Assembly: GCF_020215665.1 (NCBI RefSeq)
Contig: NZ_CP084061.1
Span: forward strand, 992,001 to 1,056,000
Source: Blautia parvula
GTDB taxonomy: Bacteria > Bacillota > Clostridia > Lachnospirales > Lachnospiraceae
Direction of reading: 5' to 3'
DNA: 64,000 bases
Shown piece by piece: positions 17,506 through 25,971 of this stretch. Within the stretch, counting starts at the first letter, position 1. Every line of letters begins with the position of its first letter. The notes under the pieces were generated by a model. The model had not been told where the DNA came from and did not search any database. It worked only from the letters and a program-made list of their open reading frames with translations. The position numbers were made by a program, and so were the translations under genes.

Positions 17506-17537
17506 TATAATGGTTACGGTTCCTGTGCACAAAAGGA
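17506..17537 (+). promoter_or_regulatory. merR leader with -10 box and dyad
   Basis: A TATAAT (17506-17511) lacks a clear -35, as expected where an activator or repressor helps polymerase. The early leader contains GTTCCTGTGCACAAAAGGAAC, an interrupted dyad. Its 14 bases at 17524-17537 (TGTGCACAAAAGGA) recur in the leader of the AraC gene at 25911-25924 on the minus strand. Confidence 0.4.
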
Positions 17538-17593
17538 ACAGGATAGATACCATACACGTACACGTGCAGAGAAAAAGGATAAGGAGAACAGAT

Positions 17594-18409
17594 TTGAAAG
17601 AAGGATATTATTTGATCGGTGAGGTGAGTAAGATCACCGGAATATCAAAGGACACCCTGCATTTTTATAACAAGATCGGTCTGCTGGTCCCGGATTACAT
17701 AGATGAAAAGAATCAATACCGCTATTACTCCCGCTGGAATCTGTGGCAGCTTGACATCATAACCACATGCCGTAAATTAAGTGTGCCGCTTGATAAAGTA
17801 AAGCAGATCCTGGACTTTCATGACAACGGCAGGATCACGCAGCTTCTTTTGGATTACAGAAATGAAGCCCTCCGTCTGAGCAGATATTATCAGCAGGTAG
17901 CAGAGGATATCCTGTGGTATGACGAGGAAAACAAAAGGGTTTCCGCTGCCATCCATTCGGATAAGGTACAAAAGAAGTGGCTGAAGGGGGAGACCGTGAT
18001 CGCGGGCACTATGACAAGGGACGGCACCTCCTACCATGCAAACCTTCAGGCAGCCGCCAGGGATGAACTCAGGTATGCAGATACCATACAGCGGAAATAC
18101 GGATATATCCTGGATATAGACGAGATGAGGGCCGGAAATATATACAAATGCAGTGAGTATCTGAAGATTGCGGACAGCAGCTATTCCCATGTAAGCCCGG
18201 AAAACCTCCATGTGATGCCCTCAGGGGAATATGCGGTCTGTATAGTCCGTATCATACGGGAGTCTGCGGATTTCGGCCCGCTTTTTTCCTGGATGAAAGA
18301 AAACGGATACACAACGGATGCGGTCTATGCAGATGAGCTGGGGCTGCAGCTTTTTGACTATATCGACGACTATTACTGTGAAATAAAAGCCCATTTGAAA
18401 AAAATATAA
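17594..18409 (+). CDS. MerR family regulator with C-terminal effector domain
   Basis: A 271-residue MerR-type activator. The winged helix reads YLIGEVSKITGISKDTLHFYNKIGLLVP, followed by the dimerisation helix. A C-terminal GyrI/BmrR-like ligand domain of about 150 residues begins near KWLKGETVIAGTMTRDG. I choose the TTG at 17594 as start, since AAGGAG lies 8 bases upstream and the helix-turn-helix begins 6 residues later; an upstream in-frame ATG would add an unrelated tail. It lies 67 bases upstream of a MATE efflux gene whose promoter has a MerR-type 19-bp spacer. A multidrug sensor of the BmrR kind is therefore likely. Confidence 0.87.
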   Translation: MKEGYYLIGEVSKITGISKDTLHFYNKIGLLVPDYIDEKNQYRYYSRWNLWQLDIITTCRKLSVPLDKVKQILDFHDNGRITQLLLDYRNEALRLSRYYQQVAEDILWYDEENKRVSAAIHSDKVQKKWLKGETVIAGTMTRDGTSYHANLQAAARDELRYADTIQRKYGYILDIDEMRAGNIYKCSEYLKIADSSYSHVSPENLHVMPSGEYAVCIVRIIRESADFGPLFSWMKENGYTTDAVYADELGLQLFDYIDDYYCEIKAHLKKI

Positions 18410-18417
18410 AATAACAC

Positions 18418-18470
18418 TTGACTGTGTAGTTACTCCATCCTTTATTCTTTTTTTCGTTAAGAAAGGATGG
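18418..18470 (+). promoter_or_regulatory. MerR-type promoter and hairpin before the MATE gene
   Basis: A -35 TTGACT (18418-18423) and a weak -10 TATTCT (18443-18448) have a 19-base spacer with a GTAGTTAC core dyad, the MerR-activated layout. A 9-bp perfect inverted repeat, CCATCCTTT (18435-18443) and AAAGGATGG (18462-18470), contains the ribosome site AAAGGA. Transcripts from this promoter would start inside the loop and escape the hairpin. Read-through from merR would form it. Confidence 0.55.
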
Positions 18471-18476
18471 TTAAAT

Positions 18477-19826
18477 ATGAAACAGACACCTGTATGGAAA
18501 CTACTGCTTAAACTGTCACCCCCGGTGATGCTGGCTCTGCTGATCCAGTCCGTCTATAATATTGTGGACAGCTATTTTGTGGCAAAATATTCGGCGGAGG
18601 GCCTGACTGCCCTGTCTATTATATTTCCCATTCAGCTTTTGATGACTGCTGTGGCAACCGGAACGGGAACAGGGATCAACATTCTGGTATCGCGTATGGA
18701 CGGGGCCGAGGCATCAGGGGCCCAGAATGATATGATTAAGAGCGGGTTGTTTCTCGGAATTGTGAATTTTGCCGTTTTTACGGCAGTGGGCCTGCTGGGA
18801 TTAGATGTTTACTGCCGTTTTTCCTCTGACCAGCCCTTAGTGCGGGCAGGGGGAATGCAGTACGGTACCATTGTTTTTCTTTTTTCCCTGGGCATGTTCG
18901 TGGAGGCAAACTGCACGAAAATACTGCAGGCCAGAGGGAATATGGTACTTCCCATGTGCGCGCAGATATTCGGCGCGCTGATCAACATAGTGCTGGACCC
19001 CCTTCTGATCTTCGGAAAGTTCGGATTTCCTGTAATGGGAATCCGAGGAGCCGCCATTGCCACAGTGATTGGCCAGTGGAGTGCCATGGCGGTGGTCCTG
19101 CTCTCTGTGCTGAGACACTGTCCGCTGAACGGCAGGTTCAGAGCCGGAAGCTGTATACAGATCTATAAAGCGGGAATGCCGGCCATTGTCATGCAGTCTC
19201 TCTACACCCTTTATATGGTGGGCCTGAACCTGATACTGAAACAGTTTACAGAGGACGCGGTCACAGTGCTGGGCATCTATTACAAGCTGCAGACCTTCTT
19301 CTTCATTCCGCTTATGGGACTGCAGCAGGTAATACTGCCTGTCATGAGCTTTAACTATGGGGCAGGGGATTTCAAGCGCGTGAAGGAGACACTGAAATGC
19401 TCCATTGCCGTTTCTGTGACCGTGATGGTCCTGGCCTGCGGCATCTTTTTGGCAGTACCGGCGGAGCTTGTGACAGTCTTTTCCGGAAAAAAAGAGATTC
19501 TGGAGATTGGCTGCACAGCGCTTCGCATTATTTCCGTCAGCTTTATTCCCGCGGCTTTTGTGATCATGCTGACAGTCTATTTCCAGGGGGTAAATATGGG
19601 AAGAGCCAGCATCAGCGTCACTGTTTTAAGGCAGATCCTTCTTCTGGTCCCCCTGGCATGGGTCTTTCATTTTCAGGGACTTTCCTATGTATGGCTGACT
19701 TTTCCCGTCACAGAGATGATCGCCCTTCTGTTCTGTGCCCGTCTGTATGTCAAATACCCGCCGGAACATGTATGGGATAGGAAAGATACATACAACTGCA
19801 AGGCAGATGCCGTATCAGGCTTCTGA
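18477..19826 (+). CDS. MATE family multidrug efflux transporter
   Basis: A 449-residue membrane protein of the MATE family, near the usual 450 residues and 12 helices. The N-terminal KLSPPVMLALLIQSVYNIVDSYFVA is typical of the bacterial NorM/DinF-like group, where the first helix begins with PPVM. Two homologous halves can be seen, the second starting near residue 230 (YKAGMPAIVMQSLYTLYMVG). It exports cationic drugs against Na+ or H+. The gene lies directly after merR and has its own MerR-type promoter. Its last 12 bases overlap the end of the convergent ABC permease gene. Confidence 0.92.
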   Translation: MKQTPVWKLLLKLSPPVMLALLIQSVYNIVDSYFVAKYSAEGLTALSIIFPIQLLMTAVATGTGTGINILVSRMDGAEASGAQNDMIKSGLFLGIVNFAVFTAVGLLGLDVYCRFSSDQPLVRAGGMQYGTIVFLFSLGMFVEANCTKILQARGNMVLPMCAQIFGALINIVLDPLLIFGKFGFPVMGIRGAAIATVIGQWSAMAVVLLSVLRHCPLNGRFRAGSCIQIYKAGMPAIVMQSLYTLYMVGLNLILKQFTEDAVTVLGIYYKLQTFFFIPLMGLQQVILPVMSFNYGAGDFKRVKETLKCSIAVSVTVMVLACGIFLAVPAELVTVFSGKKEILEIGCTALRIISVSFIPAAFVIMLTVYFQGVNMGRASISVTVLRQILLLVPLAWVFHFQGLSYVWLTFPVTEMIALLFCARLYVKYPPEHVWDRKDTYNCKADAVSGF

Positions 19827-22286
19827 GAGCCGGATGCGTTCTATCATGCTCTGTTTCCTGAAGTTTTTCATGATGAGATATGTCAGCAGCAGCTGTATGG
19901 TCAGGATGACGATGATCAGGACCACTGTCTGCGCAGCGGGATAATGATAACTCAGGATACCGAACATCCGGTTCTTTTTCGCATAGAGAAAGACAAGGTA
20001 TCCCAGCAGATTTCCGAATCCGAGAGACAGGAGCAGAGTTCCCGCTGTGTAAAAGATTCCTTCTAACTGCAGCATGCGCACCAACTGTTTTTCGGAAAGG
20101 CCGATGGCCTGCATGATGCCCAGCTCTCTTCTTCTCACATAGATACTGTTGACCATGGTGTTGATCAGGTTCATGATGCCCACACCGCCCAGAACGATCA
20201 TGAAGACATAACAGAGCTGGGATAAGAAGCTTGTATTTTTTTCGTTATAAGCCACCTCATCTTCATAGCTTTTCAGTTCCAGAAGCTCGTTTGTTTTTAT
20301 AAGGGATTTCAGTTCTTTTTCCACACTTTGGAGCCTTTTTTGATCAGCGGCTACGGACCAGTAGTAATCCATTTCAAGTCCTGCCAGTTCATGGATGACA
20401 GAGTTTGGAAGCACCAGAAAGGATAAGTGGTTCATGCCGTAGGGCATATCGGCAATGGCCGCGATCTCAAATTCTTTTGGGATCAGATTATTTCCGGAGC
20501 GGATCACAACACGGAGGGTATCACCGATTTTGGTGCCGGGTATATAACTCAGCATATTTTCATCAATCAGGATTTTATCTCCCTGCTGCAGTTCCTCATA
20601 GGTACAGGATCCCTCTTTGACGGTCTGCTGCATTTTATCGGCATATTCCTCCGGAATACCTATAATGCCGGTCTTCCAGGTCTCATCCCCATCCATCAGG
20701 TCGGGAAGCTCAACCTGAAGCAGGCTTGCTTTTGTTATTTTTTCCACACCCGGGATATTCATAACCTGTTTTTCAAAATCTCGGTTCAGAGGGTTGTTCT
20801 TACACAGGACGGACCACTCAAGCTCCGGATGCATCTTGTCCCCGGTGCGGCTGTTCACAGATATCTGAAATTCATCAAAGACACTGTCCCTGGCTATCTC
20901 CTCCGGGTCCGCGCAGGACAGTACCGTGGAGATGACCATGAAAAGAATGCCTGTGAGGCTCAGGGTGACAATGGTCATAACCGTTCGTTTTTTATTTCTG
21001 GATAGATTGGCTCCGGTCAGGCGGAACAGGGTCATTTCCGGGCAGCCTCTGCGGAGCTTTTTCTTTGTTTTCATACTGCCGTCGTAGCGCATGGCCTCCA
21101 CAGGAGAAATCCTGGCAGCGATCTGCATGGGGCGGATCAGTGCGCATACCACGGTGAGCAGGGAGACGGCTGCTGCCATGACGTATATCCACGGCTTCAA
21201 AAGAGTGACTTCATGGTTTTCAATCAGCTCTATGACTACAGGACGCAGCGGGTTTTCGGTGCCATATGCAGATAGGAGAAAACGATACCCGATACTGGCT
21301 GCAATACTTCCGGCGATCAGGCCCAGGGGAATGGCAATACAGGAAGTCAGCATTCCCTCCCGAAAGACAATCTGACGAATCTGCCGTTTGGTGGCTCCCA
21401 GCGCTTTTAGCTTTCCGAATTCCTGTACCTTGTAGATCATGGTGATATAGTAGAGGCTGTAAATGGTCATGATACCGGCCAGGATAACAATGAGCATAAT
21501 ACCCGCAATGCCCGCGTATAAAGACGGGTCTCTGTAGTTGGCAGAAAGGTAAATAGAGTTATCTGCAATATCTGCCTCGCTAATCCCCATCTCCAGGGCA
21601 ATCTGCTTATAAATATCTTTGATCTCGTCTGTAGTCATGCTTTCAGCACCCGCTACCCGAAGCATGACTCTGTATCTGCGGACAGACGCCGGCTGTTCCT
21701 GCTCCACAAAGTCCCTGGTGACCATGGCGGAATAGATTCCGGAATCATCGCTGTCCTTTTGGGTGGGAAGCAGGCCGGTGATGACAAATTCCTGCTTTTT
21801 CTCATATCCGACGCCATCTGCCTCCACGGGCTGATAGGGAAGCTCTATGGTATCCCCTATGCCTGCTGTGATTCCCATTGCTTTTAACAGGCCGTTTGAA
21901 ACAGCAATTTCATTTCCGTTTTTCGGAAAATTCCCTTCCTCCAGTTTTGTTTTATTGAGCTTCCGGGCTGTGTCATCCATGTACACCATCCATCCGGTTC
22001 CATCCGGGACGGGAATCATGGCGGGGTCCTGTCGAAGTCCTGCGGTTTCCACTTCTGCGCGGTGGGAAATCGCCTCCGCGGTATCAGGCTTCACGTTGCG
22101 GTACATCACATGAAAGGTGGGATATACCTTGTTGGCAGCCGCCATGTCAATTTCTACAGTTCCAAGGCCAATCGCCGGAATGACAAAGATGAGAAGCGTG
22201 GTCAGAAGGATGGCTATGCCTGCCATGATATTTCTTCCCTTATTCAATTTCAGATTGGAGAATGCAGTACGGTTTATTGTGTTCAT
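19815..22286 (-). CDS. ABC transporter permease, FtsX/MacB type
   Basis: An 823-residue permease with two FtsX modules. An N-terminal helix (about 20-42) is followed by a large extracellular MacB-core domain (45-255), then three helices (about 258-385). A second MacB-core domain and three final helices end at about 810, near VFLYAKKNRMFGILSYHYP. EFGKLKALGATKRQIRQ and ELGIMQAIGLSEKQLVRM are the typical coupling segments. The gene starts four bases inside the end of its ATPase gene. Together with the two-component genes upstream it forms an exporter or antimicrobial-peptide-response system like those of other Firmicutes. No precursor peptide gene is seen. Confidence 0.9.
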   Translation of the reverse strand: MNTINRTAFSNLKLNKGRNIMAGIAILLTTLLIFVIPAIGLGTVEIDMAAANKVYPTFHVMYRNVKPDTAEAISHRAEVETAGLRQDPAMIPVPDGTGWMVYMDDTARKLNKTKLEEGNFPKNGNEIAVSNGLLKAMGITAGIGDTIELPYQPVEADGVGYEKKQEFVITGLLPTQKDSDDSGIYSAMVTRDFVEQEQPASVRRYRVMLRVAGAESMTTDEIKDIYKQIALEMGISEADIADNSIYLSANYRDPSLYAGIAGIMLIVILAGIMTIYSLYYITMIYKVQEFGKLKALGATKRQIRQIVFREGMLTSCIAIPLGLIAGSIAASIGYRFLLSAYGTENPLRPVVIELIENHEVTLLKPWIYVMAAAVSLLTVVCALIRPMQIAARISPVEAMRYDGSMKTKKKLRRGCPEMTLFRLTGANLSRNKKRTVMTIVTLSLTGILFMVISTVLSCADPEEIARDSVFDEFQISVNSRTGDKMHPELEWSVLCKNNPLNRDFEKQVMNIPGVEKITKASLLQVELPDLMDGDETWKTGIIGIPEEYADKMQQTVKEGSCTYEELQQGDKILIDENMLSYIPGTKIGDTLRVVIRSGNNLIPKEFEIAAIADMPYGMNHLSFLVLPNSVIHELAGLEMDYYWSVAADQKRLQSVEKELKSLIKTNELLELKSYEDEVAYNEKNTSFLSQLCYVFMIVLGGVGIMNLINTMVNSIYVRRRELGIMQAIGLSEKQLVRMLQLEGIFYTAGTLLLSLGFGNLLGYLVFLYAKKNRMFGILSYHYPAAQTVVLIIVILTIQLLLTYLIMKNFRKQSMIERIRLSEA

Positions 22287-22957
22287 TGGCTCACCACCTT
22301 ACCGTCCTCAATGACAAGGATCCTGTCAGCCATCTGGGCGATGGTCTCGTCATGGGTGATCATAACAAGCGTCTGTCCGTATTCATTTACACAGGCTTTT
22401 AAAAGGGAAATCACCTCCAGCTCTGTTCTGGAGTCCAGGTTGCCGGTGGGCTCATCTGCCAGTATAATGGCAGGTTTGGAGGCAAGGGCACGGGCAATGG
22501 CAACCCTCTGCTGCTGCCCTCCGGAGAGGGTGCTGGGAAGGGATTTCAGCTTGTCTGTGATCCCGATGCGCTCTGTCAGGTTCCTGACAAAGGTCTGGTC
22601 AACCTTCTTTTTATCAAGCCCCATGGGAAGAACAATATTTTCCCAGACATTTAGGGAGGGAATCAGATTATAATTCTGAAAAATAAATCCGATCTTTCTT
22701 CTTCTGAAGACAGCCAACTCCTCATCTTTCAGTTCAAAAACGTTTTTGCCCTCTATCCGTACCTTTCCGCTGTCCGGGCGGTCCAGAGCGCCCAGCATGT
22801 GGAGCAGGGTACTCTTTCCCGAACCGGAGCGTCCCACAATGGCAGTGAACTCTCCGCGCTGTATGTCCATGGTGGTATGGTCTATGGCTTTCACCAGATT
22901 TTCCCCGCTGCCGTAATATTTGCATAAGTCTTCTGTTTCCAATAGCATTGTTTTCAT
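22283..22957 (-). CDS. ABC transporter ATP-binding protein (MacB/LolD type)
   Basis: A 224-residue ATPase with all motifs: Walker A GRSGSGKSTLL near residue 42, signature LSGGQQQRVAIARAL, Walker B IILADEPTGNLD and H-loop MITHDET. The length and LADEPTGNLD are typical of the LolD/MacB/BceA group that powers FtsX-type permeases. It overlaps the permease gene by four bases. The 137 bases before it contain an inverted repeat (23016-23058) that could bind the response regulator encoded upstream. Confidence 0.94.
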   Translation of the reverse strand: MKTMLLETEDLCKYYGSGENLVKAIDHTTMDIQRGEFTAIVGRSGSGKSTLLHMLGALDRPDSGKVRIEGKNVFELKDEELAVFRRRKIGFIFQNYNLIPSLNVWENIVLPMGLDKKKVDQTFVRNLTERIGITDKLKSLPSTLSGGQQQRVAIARALASKPAIILADEPTGNLDSRTELEVISLLKACVNEYGQTLVMITHDETIAQMADRILVIEDGKVVSQ

Positions 22958-23015
22958 AGGGGTTCTCCTTGTCTTATCTGTTATTTTATCTTATTGTCTT
23001 TATTGTACCTGTGTA

Positions 23016-23058
23016 TTCTTACAAAAGGATTTCAAGAAGAATAACAGATTTGTAAGAA
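23016..23058 (-). promoter_or_regulatory. Inverted repeat before the ABC exporter genes
   Basis: TTCTTACAAA (23016-23025) and TTTGTAAGAA (23049-23058) form a perfect 10-bp inverted repeat with centres three helical turns apart. On the minus strand a TACAAT -10 candidate follows at about 23004-23009 without a good -35. This layout suits activation by the OmpR-type regulator at 24222-24899. Confidence 0.5.
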
Positions 23059-23094
23059 ATGTGAAACGTATTCGCCCATGCAAAAAGCTGCCCT

Positions 23095-24249
23095 TTAGGA
23101 CAGCCTGTGACTGGTTTTGGGATATGTGATTTGAAATATACATCCCTTCCTGCCGCTTTTTACACAGATGCTCCCACCCTGTTCTTCCAGAATCTTTCTG
23201 GTTAGATACAGCCCCACACCGGAGCCGTCTGTCTCCTGGACAGCAGAGGATCTGCCCCTGTAAAAGCGTTTGAATATCTGGTTTTTCTCCTCTTTCGGGA
23301 TTCCTATGCCCTGGTCTTCGATTTCAATGAGATAATAACTGACCATGGGTTCCACCCGGATCTCCACTGCGGTATTCGGCGCGGAGTATTTTACGGCGTT
23401 GTCAAGTATATTCACCAGTGCCTCCTGGGTCCAGCGGGGGTCCTGCAGGACATTCTCATCCTCAAATTCACTGACGGAAATGGCAATATTTTTCCGGTAA
23501 GCTTTCATGTAGACACTGCTGACAGCACCCTGAAGCGTCTTTTTCAGGCTTTCATATACAGGCTCCAGGCGGATCATGTTGGTTTCCAGCCGGGATAATT
23601 GTATAAGGGATTTTGTCAGGTTCTCCAGCTTGAACACCTCATTTTTCCCCTGCATGAGGAAAGAATGCTGCTCTTCTTTCGTAAATCTACTGGTATCCGC
23701 GATCTCATAGCACATTTTCAGGGAGGCAAGGGGTGTCTTCAGCTGATGGGAAATGTCTGTGACCAGTGTCTTTGTCTCCGCAGCCTCCCGTTCAATCCTG
23801 GATTTTAAAAGGCTGTTCTCCTGCGTAAGCTGGACAGCTTTGTCTTCCAGCTCGAAGAGTTTAAGTTCCGTCCGGTTTTGCAGCTTTTTCTGGTGTAAAA
23901 TAAGAAATGCCAGCAGAAGGACGAAAAAGGAGGCAGCCAGTAACAATACAGGCAGAAAAGAGGCAACCGCAGGGGATATGACCGCGTATCTTCCGCTGTA
24001 ACCATATGCAGCTTCTGCTGTCTGTCCGGCAGCAAGGGCCTGTTCGCGGTCAATCTCCTCTTTTCCTTCCACTGCGCTGACATAACCGCCTTCTGTAGTG
24101 GGTTTTGTGAGAAGAAGTCTTCCCAGAAGTTCCTGGTTTTCCATGTGCACCGTGTCTATCCATCGGACAGCCGTGTATAAAGTGCCGGACAGAAGCAGAA
24201 CCAGCAGGCCCAGAAACACCATTATTCTTTTGTTACGTCCTTTGTCCAT
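23095..24249 (-). CDS. Sensor histidine kinase
   Basis: A 384-residue membrane histidine kinase. Two helices (about 9-28 and 97-119) flank a short extracellular loop of some 70 residues. There is no HAMP domain; a coiled linker leads to the phosphoacceptor helix with His in TDISHQLKTPLASL. The ATPase boxes are N (ALVNILDNAVKYS), G1 (IEDQGIGIP) and G2 (GSGVGLYL). Its gene overlaps the response regulator gene by 28 bases and precedes the ABC exporter. It most likely senses an envelope-active compound and controls that exporter. Confidence 0.92.
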   Translation of the reverse strand: MDKGRNKRIMVFLGLLVLLLSGTLYTAVRWIDTVHMENQELLGRLLLTKPTTEGGYVSAVEGKEEIDREQALAAGQTAEAAYGYSGRYAVISPAVASFLPVLLLAASFFVLLLAFLILHQKKLQNRTELKLFELEDKAVQLTQENSLLKSRIEREAAETKTLVTDISHQLKTPLASLKMCYEIADTSRFTKEEQHSFLMQGKNEVFKLENLTKSLIQLSRLETNMIRLEPVYESLKKTLQGAVSSVYMKAYRKNIAISVSEFEDENVLQDPRWTQEALVNILDNAVKYSAPNTAVEIRVEPMVSYYLIEIEDQGIGIPKEEKNQIFKRFYRGRSSAVQETDGSGVGLYLTRKILEEQGGSICVKSGRKGCIFQITYPKTSHRLS

Positions 24250-24899
24250 ATGTATCCCATCCCTCTTACATTCTGTACAGCGTCTATCTCCAGCTTTGCT
24301 TTCAGGCGGCTTATATTGACCGGTACGGTATTGTCATCCACGAACTGGCCGTCAATATCCCATACCGCCTCCGCAATCTGTTCCTTTGAAAAAATCTGCT
24401 GGGGATTTTCCAGAAAGAAGATCAAAAGCTGCAGTTCTTTTTTGCTGAGTGACAGAGGCTCTCCGCCTTTCCAGACTTTCATTTCCTTAAGGGATACGCG
24501 GATGTCACTGCATTTTAAAGTGGAGGTCTTTTCTGTACCGACCCGTTTCATCAGCGCGTGAACTTTGGATACGAGGACCATCAGACTGAAAGGTTTGGTG
24601 ATGTAGTCATCCGCCCCCATGTCATAGCCGGTCACTATATCAATCTCCTGGTCAAGCGCGGTCAGGAAGATAATATAAACATTGCTCTTTTCTCTTATTT
24701 TCCGGCAGAAATCAAGTCCGCTGCCCTCACTCAGGTTGATGTCACTGATAATCAGGTGGACCTCATTTTTTTCAAACAGGTCTTCCGCCCCGGAAGCGGT
24801 GAACGCAGACAGGACGCGAAAACCCTCTTTTTCCAGACGCATGGAAATCCCCCGGTTCAGGTTCCTGTCATCTTCTAGAAGTAATATGGTCTTTTTCAA
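24222..24899 (-). CDS. OmpR family response regulator
   Basis: A 225-residue response regulator. The receiver (1-115) has the acidic pair EDD, the phosphoacceptor Asp in LIISDINLSEGSG and Lys in YITKPFS. The C-terminal winged helix (130-222) ends GMGYIWTKDV, as in OmpR/PhoB proteins. It is first in a row with the kinase (28-base overlap) and the ABC genes. Cognate regulation of the exporter through 23016-23058 is the simplest reading. Confidence 0.93.
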   Translation of the reverse strand: MKKTILLLEDDRNLNRGISMRLEKEGFRVLSAFTASGAEDLFEKNEVHLIISDINLSEGSGLDFCRKIREKSNVYIIFLTALDQEIDIVTGYDMGADDYITKPFSLMVLVSKVHALMKRVGTEKTSTLKCSDIRVSLKEMKVWKGGEPLSLSKKELQLLIFFLENPQQIFSKEQIAEAVWDIDGQFVDDNTVPVNISRLKAKLEIDAVQNVRGMGYIWTKDVTKE

Positions 24900-24990
24900 G
24901 GGAGTTCTCCTTTTTCATTTGATAGTCTGATTATAGTGTACTTTCTGCCGGATTGTCAAATGAAAGGCAGCAGCCCGGAAAACAGTATGT

Positions 24991-25842
24991 TCACGCTTTT
25001 TTTACGATCGGTATCCAGACCTCGTACAGGGCGTTCTGCTGGTCCTGGTTTAAGTAGACTTCTATGTCCGGCCTGTCTGCGTATTCATACCCGGAGGTGG
25101 GAAGCCATTCTGTGACGATCCGCTGCTCCAGCTCCTGAATGGACAAATGGGTGCCGGAACCGGAGAAAATCGCCCAGGCGGAAGCCGGAACTTTATATTC
25201 CTCCAGATTCTCAGCTGTCGGAAGACTGCTGGCAACCGCGATAAAATATTTCCATTTTTCTTGGTCATTGCAGGCACTGACACCTAAGAGGCCCATGGGC
25301 TGCCGGTTCATCATGGCTGCCAGTTTCGGTATGGTGCCGTCGGCTGCCGCTTTGCCCCACATCCCGGGAACGATTTCAAAATTTTTTTCCACTTCCCTGT
25401 GCATGGGCTGCGAAATGCCTACAATGCGGAAGGCTTCCTTTTCTTCAATCCGATAATTCAACTCTTCCACTCCCTTTATGGTGATCGTAAAGCTGATGGG
25501 AGGATAAGATTTCAGGCAGGTGCCCGCTTTTTTGGCTGCGGAGGGTGTGATGCCGTGTACATTTTGAAAGGCACGGTTAAAGGCAGTGGGGGAAGCATAG
25601 CCGTATTTCAGGGCAATGTCCATGATTTTCGCATCGCTTCTCTGCAGGTCCGCGGCAGCCAGGGACATGCGTCTGCGGCGTATGTACTCTGAAAGGGGGA
25701 TTCCTGCCATGTAGGTAAACATTCTCTGAAAGTGATAGGTGGAACAGCAGGCTATTTTCGCTGCCTGCTCATAATCGGTTTCCTCTTTGATATGTTCTTC
25801 CAGATAGCTGATGGCTTTATTGAGACGTTCGATCCAATCCAT
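24991..25842 (-). CDS. AraC family regulator with GyrI-like effector domain
   Basis: A 283-residue Rob/SoxS-like regulator. Residues 1-110 hold two helix-turn-helix units (AAKIACCSTYHFQRMF and IMDIALKYGYASPTAFNRAF). Residues 125-283 are a GyrI-like ligand domain (NYRIEEKEAFRIVGI). Such proteins sense hydrophobic compounds and control efflux or cell-surface genes. The gene has its own promoter inside the end of the preceding gene and a large palindrome at the transcript start. A segment of that palindrome recurs in front of merR. The partial protein at the left edge is similar to its C-terminal domain. Confidence 0.92.
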   Translation of the reverse strand: MDWIERLNKAISYLEEHIKEETDYEQAAKIACCSTYHFQRMFTYMAGIPLSEYIRRRRMSLAAADLQRSDAKIMDIALKYGYASPTAFNRAFQNVHGITPSAAKKAGTCLKSYPPISFTITIKGVEELNYRIEEKEAFRIVGISQPMHREVEKNFEIVPGMWGKAAADGTIPKLAAMMNRQPMGLLGVSACNDQEKWKYFIAVASSLPTAENLEEYKVPASAWAIFSGSGTHLSIQELEQRIVTEWLPTSGYEYADRPDIEVYLNQDQQNALYEVWIPIVKKA

Positions 25843-25906
25843 TTGTTATAGGCTCCTTTTTTTCATTATAATTGTCTCTGATTTTAATGTATTTTCTGTT
25901 GGGCTT

Positions 25907-25971
25907 CCTCTCCTTTTGTGCACAAAAAAGAGAGGTAATTTCAGTATAATGGAAAAACAGGTTTAGGACAA
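25907..25971 (-). promoter_or_regulatory. Promoter and palindromic operator of the AraC-type gene
   Basis: On the minus strand a -35 TTGTCC (25966-25971) and -10 TATACT (25943-25948) are 17 bases apart. The -35 lies across the stop of the upstream gene. The palindrome at 25907-25935 has the perfect 14-bp core TTTTGTGCACAAAA and outer arms CCTCTC/GAGAGG. It starts at the expected transcript start and is a probable autoregulatory site. Confidence 0.6.

Noticed and set aside
19815-24899. Lantibiotic biosynthesis locus around the ABC exporter
   Set aside because: No lanthionine synthetase, protease-type exporter or small precursor peptide is present. The genes fit a resistance or response module.
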